Of a stretch of 6,498 nucleotides of DNA, positions 1 to 5,913 are shown piece after piece. The stretch comes from Chloroflexota bacterium (lineage in GTDB: Bacteria; Chloroflexota; Dehalococcoidia; UBA3495). The stretch is taken from contig JADFNR010000156.1 in NCBI GenBank assembly GCA_022563275.1, positions 1 through 6,498 on the forward strand, written 5' to 3'. The first letter of the stretch is position 1, and each line of letters starts with the position of its first letter. Made by a program: the position numbers and the translations under genes. The notes under the pieces are model-generated. The model was given only the letters and a program-made list of their open reading frames with translations. It was not told where the DNA came from and searched no databases.

Positions 1-1
1 C

Positions 2-883
2 AAATTTGAGGGCGGCTTCCACGGCACCAGCGATTACGCCCTGATGAGCCTCACCCCGTCGCCTTCGGTCGAATACCCCCAGTCTCAGGCCAGCAGCGGC
101 GGGATCCCCAAGGCCATTCAAGACCTGATGCTCATCGCTCCCTATAACGACCTGGCCACCACCGAGACGATAATCAACGCCCACCGGGATGACATCGCGG
201 CGGTGATCGTGGAGCCGGTACAGCGGGTGATCTCCCCCAAGCCGGGATTCCTCCAGGGCCTGCGCGACCTGACCAAACGCCATAACATCCCGCTGATATT
301 CGACGAGGTGGTAACCGGCTTCCGTTTGGCTTACGGCGGGGCGCAGGAGTTCTTTGGGGTCACGCCCGACATGTGCACCGTGGGCAAGATCATGGGCGGC
401 GGCTACCCGCTGGCGGCGCTGCTGGGCCGGGCCGACATTCTATCGGTTTATGACCGGGGGGCGTCAGCCCCTGAGACTTATGTCAACCAGATAGGCACGC
501 TGAACGGCAACCCCATAGCCTGCGCGGCCGGACTCGCCACCCTGGCCGTATTGCGGGAAGAAGGGACTTACAAGAAGATAAACGGGGCCGGAGCGGCCAT
601 CAGGGGCGCGCTGGTGGAGATCTGCCAAGAGAACGGGGTCGCGGTGCAGAACTGCGGCGAAGACGCCATCTTCGATGTCTATTTCTCCGAACAACCGGTG
701 TCCAACTACCGGGACACCCTGGCCGCCGACAGCGGCATGATGAGCCGTTTCAACGCCGGCCTGCTGGAGCGGGGCATCCTCAAGGGCGCCCAGAAATACT
801 ACCCCTCCGCCGTCCACACCGATGAAGACATCGAAAAGACCATCCAGGCCATGCGTGAAGTGTTGCCGCTGGTCCGGGAGTAG
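2..883 (+). CDS. Class III PLP-dependent aminotransferase, glutamate-1-semialdehyde aminomutase-like (5' end outside window)
   Basis: The reading frame is open to the left edge, so an internal ATG at 44 is not the start; about 293 residues are visible and some 130 N-terminal residues of a normal ~430-residue enzyme are missing. The first visible residues, KFEGGFHG, match the family's KFEGxYHG block. Next come VEPV near 209, and IFDEVVTGFR, whose Asp (302-304) should bind the pyridine nitrogen of PLP. GVTPDMCTVGKIMGGG follows, whose Lys (386-388) is the predicted Schiff-base lysine, then a GTLNGNPIACAAGLATL block. The family moves amino groups on a cytosolic PLP enzyme. The fold is most like HemL, but the stretch after VEP (VQRVISPKPGFL) lacks the AGNMG-type sequence usual in true HemL. 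An omega- or beta-amino acid transaminase is therefore equally possible, and I give no symbol. It is convergent with the regulator gene, 138 bases away. Confidence 0.93.
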   Translation, partial: KFEGGFHGTSDYALMSLTPSPSVEYPQSQASSGGIPKAIQDLMLIAPYNDLATTETIINAHRDDIAAVIVEPVQRVISPKPGFLQGLRDLTKRHNIPLIFDEVVTGFRLAYGGAQEFFGVTPDMCTVGKIMGGGYPLAALLGRADILSVYDRGASAPETYVNQIGTLNGNPIACAAGLATLAVLREEGTYKKINGAGAAIRGALVEICQENGVAVQNCGEDAIFDVYFSEQPVSNYRDTLAADSGMMSRFNAGLLERGILKGAQKYYPSAVHTDEDIEKTIQAMREVLPLVRE

Positions 884-1021
884 GCGTTTCCACAAGTCCG
901 GTCTATCGAGGCCCCGGCCATTGGCTTGGCTGGCTATCTCGCGCAGCCAGATTTGAATCTTGGCGGCGTTGGGCAGGGCCAAACCGCAACTGGATCCCGA
1001 ACTGGCGATGATTCCTAGACG

Positions 1022-3997
1022 CTAGCCTTCGTCATTGGAGATAGACGCTATCAGGCCGTGCTGATTGGCGTAGCTAGCGGCCTCGGCCCGGTTGACTGCG
1101 CCGGTCTTGTTGAGGATGTGGCTGACGTGGTTGCCGACGGTCTTGACGCTGATGAACAACTCCTCGCCGATCTCCCGGTCGGTCTTGCCGCCACAGACTA
1201 ACCGCAATACCTCCACCTCACGCTGGGTCAACCCATCTGGAAAAGCCGGCGTCTTGACCGGCTGGGATTCAACCCGTTCCTGAAGGGCGGTCACACGCTC
1301 CATGAGCGGGCGCATGCCCAGTTCGCTGGATACGGCAAAGGACTCTTCCAACAGCCCCGCCGCTTTGGCCCGGTCTCCCGCCTTATTGCGGTCCAGCAGC
1401 ATGTCGGCATAGTCGTGGCACGCCCAGGCCAGCTCCGGCCTGTAACCGGCCTTGAGGCAAAACTCCAAGGCGTCTTGAAAGTGGGTTGCGGCTTGGTCCG
1501 GTTCACCCATGGTCTGGGCTAGGAGCCCCAACATGCGGTCACAAGATATCTTCAAATAAGTGCCGGCGGCTGGGCTCAGGTTAGCGTATTGCTCTCTTGC
1601 CCTTTCCACATCTCCCCTTAGAACGGCCATCATACCCAGACCGAGTTCGGCGAATCTGGAAACAAGCGGCGTCGCGGAATCCACCGAAAGAACCGTGGCC
1701 GCAGCGGTCTCAGCGAAGGGTAAATGGTCCAACACGCCTGTGATACGTGCAACAAAAGGTATCGCTATAGCCGCCGCTGAGTAATCGTATCTGGGTCCGG
1801 GCGTTACCAGGCGAAGGGCCTCCAAGAGCCGCTCCAAGTATTCGTCACCATCAATCACGTTACCGGTCTCGTACTCAAGTAGCATCCTGGTGGCGATGAG
1901 CCGGGTGTCAGACGACGACACCGATAGCCCTCGCTCGTTAAATTCTCTGGCAGCCTGCCAATCACCCTCGAAGAGAGAGGCCAATTCATTGAACCAGAGC
2001 GTGGTGGCCAGCCAGAACCGGTCGCGCAGACCCTCCGCCGCTGACAGCATGGCTGCCGAATGCTCTCGTGCCTGCTTGGACTCTCCGATTCCTAGCAGGG
2101 CAACCCCGGCCCAGAATCTGGCCGTCACTTCCGACAACGGGTCTGCTGATCGACTGGCCAGCGCGATTACGCGCTGGCCATCTTCTTCGGTCCTCTGCCA
2201 CCGCAGGTGCCAATAGTTCAAATCAGTGGAATGGGCCAGTGTCCGCATCTCCAGCGCCACGTCTCCGGTGCGCTGAGCGATGGCCAATGCGCTATCGAAG
2301 GCCTCCATAGCTCCCTGGTAATCCCCCTCTTGCAACCCCTTGAACAAGGCATATCTAGATAACAAAAGACCAGCTTCCGCAGAATCGGACGGCACAAGCC
2401 GCAAAGCCCGGGTCACAGGCCCAACGGCGCCGCGGCGTCCCTGCAAAATCATCAAGGGATACACCGCAACCTCCACCGCCTGGGCTATATCATTCGTCCC
2501 GGCGTAGAAATCGAATGCTCGACTCAGGCTGGCGAATGCCACATCTAGTTTCGCTCTACCGAATGCTGCGGCCTGGGCCCGGCCAAGACCAAACAGGAGG
2601 GCCGCCGCTTCGGCGTCGGGCACAGGCGTGGAGCCCTCTCCATCCAGGTCCCTGGCGGTCAGTCCCCGCTGAAAATGCGCGAGGGCCTCTTCGTGGGCGT
2701 AAGTTTCAAGCGCCCTTTCACCGGCCAGCAAGGTGTACTTCATCAGCTTATCCGTTCCGGCCACCGGCTCGGCCTCGCCAAAGTGATAGGCTAGTTCCGC
2801 GGCGTGATCCCCTAGATGGTCCCCATATAGGGCCTCCAGCGTCTCCCCGATCCTCGCGTGGAGCCGTACCCTCCTGCTGGTGGAAAGCCTTTCCCGCAGC
2901 GTCTGCTGGACCAGGGCATGGCTGAACTGGTAAACGTCCCCTTGCCCTGGGACTTCTTGAATCAGGTGAGCGTCCAGCCCTTCATCCATCGACGCCAGCA
3001 ACTGGACCTCTGAGATGTCCTGGTTAAGTGAGCCCAACACCTTAAAGTCGAACCGACGTCCGATAACTGCCGCTGTCGTAAGGATGTTCACGCAACCCGT
3101 GGACAGCCGGTTGAGCCGCTGCCCGATCACTTCCACCACACTTTGCGGTATCTCCAGTGCGCTGAGTCCGTCTTCCTCCGGACCGCCTGCGGCCAGGCGT
3201 CTCTCCCCCAGCAGCCGGATGATTTCGGTCATGAAGAACGGGTTGCCTTCGGTGTGCCCGTGGATGGCTTGGACGAATTCCTGGGACGGCTCAGCGCCGC
3301 TGATATCCTTGATCAACTGACCGGCGTGTTCGCTCTCCAGTCCTCCCAGTTCTTCCCTGTGATAAGAGCCACTGCGGGCCAATTGGGCCAGGGTGTTTGA
3401 CAACGGATGTTCGCGGGACACCTCGATATCCCTGTAGGTTCCAACGATCAGGATATTGCTGCCGGGCAACTGGCCAACCAGGAACTCCAACAGCAATAGA
3501 GAAGGCTGGTCCGCCCATTGCAGATCGTCCAGGACCAACATCAGAGGCTGGGACTGGGCGAGGTCCCTGAGAAACTGGGAGATAGAATCAAACAGGCGGA
3601 AGCGGGCTTGTTCAGGCTCAAGGGGCGATGCCGGTTCAAGGTCGGGCAACTTGTCACGCACCTCGGGGAGGATCTCTGCGATGTCGGCCGCCCCCGGCCC
3701 CATCTGAACGCCCAGCAGTTCGGAATCAGTCTGTTGGATGTAAGAACGGAAGGGTTGGACCCACGGCCAATAAGGAGGCGCCCCTTGTTGTTCGTAACAC
3801 GAGCCCCACCACACTTGAGCGCCCATCGATTCGGCATAAGAAGCCAACTCTTGCGCCAGGCGCGTCTTCCCGATGCCAGGCTCCCCGGCCAGCATGACCA
3901 CCCGGCCCCGGCCGGACATGGCGTCGTCTAAGGCCGCCGTGAGGGCCTTCATCTCTGACTGCCGGCCTACGAACCTCTGGCTGGGTTGGCTTACCAT
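1022..3997 (-). CDS. LAL/MalT-like LuxR-family transcriptional regulator with N-terminal AAA ATPase
   Basis: This is a 991-residue protein, the usual size for large ATP-binding LuxR regulators. RFVGRQ opens an AAA_16-type ATPase domain. Walker A is GEPGIGKT (residues 38-45, bases 3863-3886), Walker B is LMLVLDDLQWAD (about 152-163), a sensor-like strand is ILIVGTYRD (about 182-190), and the typical GHTEGNPFF block lies at about 247-255. Residues about 400-910 are Ala/Leu/Glu-rich helices resembling TPR-like repeats and probably sense a ligand or partner. The C-terminal LuxR helix-turn-helix (about 922-984, bases 1046-1234) starts GLTQREVEVLRLV and includes the recognition region ISVKTVGNHV. 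Known members bind an effector and ATP, oligomerise and activate transcription; the ligand here is unknown. I chose ATG 3997 over an in-frame GTG at 4006 because it is the stronger start codon and a weak GGTGGT lies just upstream. No start lies further out before an in-frame stop at 4037-4039. It diverges from the CoA-transferase gene, a possible target. Confidence 0.93.
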   Translation of the reverse strand: MVSQPSQRFVGRQSEMKALTAALDDAMSGRGRVVMLAGEPGIGKTRLAQELASYAESMGAQVWWGSCYEQQGAPPYWPWVQPFRSYIQQTDSELLGVQMGPGAADIAEILPEVRDKLPDLEPASPLEPEQARFRLFDSISQFLRDLAQSQPLMLVLDDLQWADQPSLLLLEFLVGQLPGSNILIVGTYRDIEVSREHPLSNTLAQLARSGSYHREELGGLESEHAGQLIKDISGAEPSQEFVQAIHGHTEGNPFFMTEIIRLLGERRLAAGGPEEDGLSALEIPQSVVEVIGQRLNRLSTGCVNILTTAAVIGRRFDFKVLGSLNQDISEVQLLASMDEGLDAHLIQEVPGQGDVYQFSHALVQQTLRERLSTSRRVRLHARIGETLEALYGDHLGDHAAELAYHFGEAEPVAGTDKLMKYTLLAGERALETYAHEEALAHFQRGLTARDLDGEGSTPVPDAEAAALLFGLGRAQAAAFGRAKLDVAFASLSRAFDFYAGTNDIAQAVEVAVYPLMILQGRRGAVGPVTRALRLVPSDSAEAGLLLSRYALFKGLQEGDYQGAMEAFDSALAIAQRTGDVALEMRTLAHSTDLNYWHLRWQRTEEDGQRVIALASRSADPLSEVTARFWAGVALLGIGESKQAREHSAAMLSAAEGLRDRFWLATTLWFNELASLFEGDWQAAREFNERGLSVSSSDTRLIATRMLLEYETGNVIDGDEYLERLLEALRLVTPGPRYDYSAAAIAIPFVARITGVLDHLPFAETAAATVLSVDSATPLVSRFAELGLGMMAVLRGDVERAREQYANLSPAAGTYLKISCDRMLGLLAQTMGEPDQAATHFQDALEFCLKAGYRPELAWACHDYADMLLDRNKAGDRAKAAGLLEESFAVSSELGMRPLMERVTALQERVESQPVKTPAFPDGLTQREVEVLRLVCGGKTDREIGEELFISVKTVGNHVSHILNKTGAVNRAEAASYANQHGLIASISNDEG

Positions 3998-4033
3998 GCG
4001 GACCACCGGCGCATTGTCGTTTGGGATGGAGAT

Positions 4034-4062
4034 ATTCTACACGCTTGGCAGGTGAGCAAAAA
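4034..4062 (-). promoter_or_regulatory. Possible promoter of the LAL regulator
   Basis: On the minus strand TAGAAT (4039-4034) matches five of six bases of the -10 consensus. A T-rich TTTTTG (4062-4057) lies 17 bases upstream in the -35 position but matches TTGACA poorly. A start point near 4027 would give a leader of about 30 bases to ATG 3997, a normal distance. The call rests on spacing and the -10 box only. Confidence 0.3.
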
Positions 4063-4145
4063 GGCAGGCTGGCACGGTACGCCACCAGATCTACGCACCC
4101 ACCATCCAGGCGGCTTTTGGCAGCCATGCCACACCGCCAGCAACA

Positions 4146-4169
4146 AAACCTGGCCGCGCCGGTGGCCAG
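4146..4169 (+). repeat. Hairpin repeat, copy 1
   Basis: The core GGCCGCGCCGGTGGCC (4152-4167) folds into a stem with a GCCG loop; with flanking CT/AG the stem is 8 base pairs, including one G-T position. A 22-base stretch (4146-4167) matches 5892-5913 at 20 of 22 positions in the same orientation. Read on the minus strand the hairpin is followed by GGTTTTGTTG (4150-4141), so it looks like a weak factor-independent terminator. No gene ends just upstream of it on that strand: the opposite side is antisense to the CoA-transferase. It may therefore insulate the regulator from antisense transcripts, be left over from a lost gene, or be a dispersed repeat. Confidence 0.6.
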
Positions 4170-4207
4170 TTCAGGCCGTCTTATAGGGCGCGCCTAGCAA
4201 TCGGCGG

Positions 4208-4239
4208 TATAATCCCGGTTAAGAGTGAATCGCTATAAT
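4208..4239 (+). promoter_or_regulatory. Tandem TATAAT boxes, possible -10 elements for the CoA-transferase
   Basis: Two perfect TATAAT hexamers lie at 4208-4213 and 4234-4239, 26 bases apart. Neither has a recognisable TTGACA-like -35 at 15-19 bases, and neither has an extended TGn before it. A promoter without a -35 box might need an activator, and the divergent LAL regulator would be an obvious candidate. The leader to ATG 4392 would be about 145-170 bases, which is long. Chance occurrence in a locally AT-richer stretch is possible. Confidence 0.27.
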
Positions 4240-4306
4240 GAGCTTGCCGCCGCACCCGTCCGGCCACGCTTTAGCTGCTTGCCTAAACAACGGATGAACT
4301 CCGTAG

Positions 4307-4384
4307 AGCGCTCGGACCATCGCCAACTCCGAAACCGTCCGCGTCTGCGGCCGCACCTGCTACAAGTTCAACTTGGATGAATAG
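4307..4384 (+). pseudogene. Coding-like tail of an unrecognised, probably lost gene
   Basis: One frame is open from 4307 to a TAG at 4382-4384, giving about 25 codons and ending VRVCGRTCYKFNLDE. Nearly all third positions in the middle of this run are C or G (GCC, AAC, TCC, ACC, GTC, CGC, GTC, TGC, GGC, CGC, ACC, TGC, TAC, AAG, TTC, AAC), as in real genes of this window. There is no start codon, and in-frame stops lie at 4295-4297 and 4304-4306. The stop falls 7 bases before the ATG of the CoA-transferase, the spacing expected of an upstream operon gene. I read it as the 3' remnant of a gene whose body was deleted or replaced. The family is not recognisable; the end vaguely resembles that of some amidohydrolases. 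Chance is a real alternative. Confidence 0.3.
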
Positions 4385-4386
4385 GA
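4383..4386 (+). promoter_or_regulatory. Ribosome binding site that fixes the CoA-transferase start
   Basis: AGGA lies 5 bases before ATG 4392. The alternative in-frame ATG at 4377 is preceded by GTTCAACTTGG, with no purine-rich match at the right distance. The motif overlaps the TAG that ends the upstream coding-like remnant, an arrangement typical of a downstream gene in an operon. Confidence 0.6.
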
Positions 4387-4391
4387 TCTAT

Positions 4392-5609
4392 ATGTCAGGA
4401 CCGCTAGAGGGATTGAAGGTTTTGGAGGTCGCAAACTGGGTCGCCGGGCCGTCGGCTTGCGCGATCATGGCGGACATGGGAGCTGAAGTCGTCAAGATCG
4501 AACATCCCGAGACTGGCGACCCTGTTCGCAGTGTGGACGTATCCTCACGTGGAGTTGTACAGCATTCCGGCGGCATCAACCTGATATTCGAGCTGCTTAA
4601 CCGCGGCAAACAGAGCGTCGCTGTAAACCTCGAGATTCCTCAGGGCCAAGAAATCGTTCAAAAGCTAGCTGCCCGATCAGACGTAGTGGTCACGAACCTG
4701 ACGCCACATAGGCAGGAGCGGTATAACCTGCGCTACGAAGATGTATCAGCGCTGAATCCACGTACGATCTACGTCGTTCTGACAGGGTACGGCACTGAAG
4801 GGCCAGACCGTGACCGGTCTGGATTTGATTATGCCGCGTTTTGGGCGCGCTCCGGCATCATGGCTTCGCTTGGCGAGACGGGAGGCCCGCCAACGCAGCA
4901 GCGTCCGGGCATGGGTGATCAGACGGCTTCATTGGCGTTGATCGCTGCTATCGGGATGGCTCTGTATGAGCGCGAGCGTTCTGGGAAAGGGCAGCGAATC
5001 GACTGCTCTCTGCTGCATACCGGCATGTGGATCATAGGCCCCGATATAATGGCTGCCCTGAAAACTAAACAGCCAGTCGAACGTGTGGCGAGGAAAGATG
5101 CCGGCAACCCGCTTTTCAACTTCTATGAGACGGCGGACGGCAAGTGGTTGCAACTCGTGATGATAGAGTCGGAACGATTCTGGAGCGGTTTTTGCCAGGC
5201 GGTCGGCATAGAGGAATTTGCCAACGACCCAAGATTCGACACCCATGTGAACCGTGTGCAACATAGCAATGAGTTGGTGGAGATCATCGAGAACCAGATC
5301 GCCTCGGAAAGCTTTGAGCACTGGGCGGCGAGACTCGACGAACAAAGGTGTATCTGGGCGCCCGTTCAGACGCTGGACCAGGTGGTGGCTGACCCCCAAG
5401 TACACGCGAATAACTACATAACCACGTTGACGCACGCTGAAGAAGGCGACTTCGACATCCTGACTCCGCCGATGAAGTACGCACGAACCCCTGGGAAGCC
5501 GAGTTCCACCGCGCCGGAGCTTGGCCAGCACACTGAGACTACGCTCCTGGAGCTAGGCTACAGTTGGGACGACGTGATCATCCTCAAGGAGCAAGGGGCG
5601 ATCATATAA
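4392..5609 (+). CDS. CaiB/BaiF (family III) CoA-transferase
   Basis: The protein has 405 residues, a normal length for this family, which moves CoA between carboxylic acids (formyl-CoA:oxalate, succinyl-CoA:acid, carnitine) in the cytosol. It starts MSGPLEGLKVLEVANWVAGP, with the family's usual opening, followed by MADMGAEVVKIEHPETGDPVR. NRGKQSVAVNL (about 70-80), a VLTGYGTEGP turn (about 129-138), GMGDQTASL with the predicted catalytic Asp176 (bases 4917-4919), RSGKGQRIDCSLL (about 196-208), GNPLFNFYETADGKWLQL (about 238-255) and APVQTLDQVVADPQ (about 323-336) are all in family order. The Asp should carry the mixed anhydride and thioester intermediates. The substrate cannot be read from sequence, so no symbol is given. 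The start at 4392 has an AGGA site; an in-frame ATG at 4377 has none. Sampled later lines have about 50% GC, lower than the outer genes, and the codon mix looks less GC-biased. A terminator-like stem follows at 5671-5702. Confidence 0.95.
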   Translation: MSGPLEGLKVLEVANWVAGPSACAIMADMGAEVVKIEHPETGDPVRSVDVSSRGVVQHSGGINLIFELLNRGKQSVAVNLEIPQGQEIVQKLAARSDVVVTNLTPHRQERYNLRYEDVSALNPRTIYVVLTGYGTEGPDRDRSGFDYAAFWARSGIMASLGETGGPPTQQRPGMGDQTASLALIAAIGMALYERERSGKGQRIDCSLLHTGMWIIGPDIMAALKTKQPVERVARKDAGNPLFNFYETADGKWLQLVMIESERFWSGFCQAVGIEEFANDPRFDTHVNRVQHSNELVEIIENQIASESFEHWAARLDEQRCIWAPVQTLDQVVADPQVHANNYITTLTHAEEGDFDILTPPMKYARTPGKPSSTAPELGQHTETTLLELGYSWDDVIILKEQGAII

Positions 5610-5630
5610 ATGGGTACATTCTTATTGATC

Positions 5631-5648
5631 GGTGGAGGCGGGGGAGGG
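5631..5648 (+). other. G-rich tract, possible two-tier G-quadruplex
   Basis: The tract reads GGTGGAGGCGGGGGAGGG and begins 21 bases after the CoA-transferase stop. It has four or more runs of at least two G separated by one-base loops, which can form a two-tetrad quadruplex in the transcript or the non-template strand. With only two tiers the stability would be modest. Its place in the 3' untranslated region, ahead of the terminator-like stem, suggests pausing or mRNA end protection, but nothing in the sequence proves a role. Confidence 0.35.
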
Positions 5649-5670
5649 TCGTGCTTCGCCTGAAATACGG

Positions 5671-5702
5671 GCTGATCTTGTTGGCGCCAACTCAGCAATT
5701 TT
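5671..5702 (+). terminator. Terminator-like bulged stem after the CoA-transferase
   Basis: GCTGA (5671-5675) pairs with TCAGC (5692-5696). Inside lies the perfect 12-base palindrome GTTGGCGCCAAC (5680-5691), which folds as GTTG-GCGC loop-CAAC, with TCTT bulged on the left side. AATTTT follows directly (5697-5702). The structure sits 61 bases after the stop codon in the right orientation for the CoA-transferase transcript. The short T run and the bulge make it weak. Confidence 0.45.
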
Positions 5703-5888
5703 CCCGCAAGAAAGTCGCTCTTAATGTGGGAAGGCAACGGCAGATTGGAAAAGATCGCAGCCATCACACAGAGAGAAACAAAAGGGTTGGTTTAACGTAA
5801 ACTCGTCTGGAAAAGTCCGGTTGAACGGCAGCGCAACCCCTGTGTCGTGGAGACTGGAAATCGTTTTTGATCGGAAAGTCTTAAGACA

Positions 5889-5913
5889 TCCAAACCCGGC
5901 CACGCCGGTGGCC
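5889..5913 (-). terminator. Hairpin repeat, copy 2; probable terminator of the MBL hydrolase gene
   Basis: On the minus strand GGCCAC-CGGC-GTGGCC makes a perfect 6-base-pair stem with a four-base loop, followed by GGGTTTGG. The first G of the stem is the last base of the gene's TAG stop codon (5915-5913), so the hairpin starts immediately at the end of the coding region. It is the second copy (5892-5913) of the 22-base sequence at 4146-4167, with two differences, one of them turning the G-T position of copy 1 into a proper pair. The T-rich tail is poor, so terminator strength is uncertain. A dispersed repeat that doubles as a gene end would also fit. Confidence 0.45.

Larger units (their letters stand above)
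3998..4391. other. Divergent intergenic region between the LAL regulator and the CoA-transferase
   Basis: This stretch of 394 bases holds no convincing complete gene. From left to right I see a possible minus-strand promoter (4034-4062), a hairpin repeat with a T-rich flank on the minus strand (4141-4169), an 8-base palindrome GGCGCGCC (4187-4194), two perfect TATAAT hexamers (4208-4213 and 4234-4239), a short coding-like tail (4307-4384) and a Shine-Dalgarno sequence (4383-4386). At this length it could carry control of both divergent genes. I see no clear dyad of the kind expected for a LuxR-type operator near either start. Confidence 0.6.
5610..5912. other. Intergenic region between convergent CoA-transferase and MBL hydrolase genes
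   Basis: This gap of 303 bases has no supportable gene; the open frames across it are short and have no ribosome site or recognisable protein. It contains a G-rich tract (5631-5648), a terminator-like bulged stem on the plus strand (5671-5702), an AT-richer stretch (one sampled line, 5761-5820, is 45% GC) with repeated TGGAAA words, and a hairpin that touches the stop codon of the MBL gene (5892-5913). Both flanking genes end here. Confidence 0.6.

Noticed and set aside
930..950. CTGGCT/AGCCAG stem in the gap between convergent genes, as a bidirectional terminator
   Set aside because: The 6-base-pair stem has a 9-base loop and no T run on either side; too weak to call.
464..982. Long open frame on the minus strand across the aminotransferase
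   Set aside because: It is antisense to a gene with clear family motifs, its start is only a TTG, and most of the translation looks like a mirror of GC-rich coding DNA. Only the part in the gap (884-982) is mentioned as a weak finding.
884..1018. Read-through extension of the aminotransferase past its TAG at 881-883 (44 further codons)
   Set aside because: The C-terminus ending in MREVLPLVRE is normal for the family, and nothing points to recoding of the stop.
4187..4194. GGCGCGCC palindrome as an operator
   Set aside because: It is only 8 bases, all G and C, and does not extend on either side.
5706..5880. Repeated words TGGAAA(AG) at 5746, 5808 and 5855 and GAAAGTC at 5710 and 5874, as an operator or repeat array
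   Set aside because: Spacing is irregular (62 and 47 bases) and the words are short A-rich strings that can recur by chance in this AT-richer gap.
5558..5903. Small open frames in both directions over the gap after the CoA-transferase
   Set aside because: They have no ribosome sites and no recognisable sequence; one owes its proline run to the G-rich tract.
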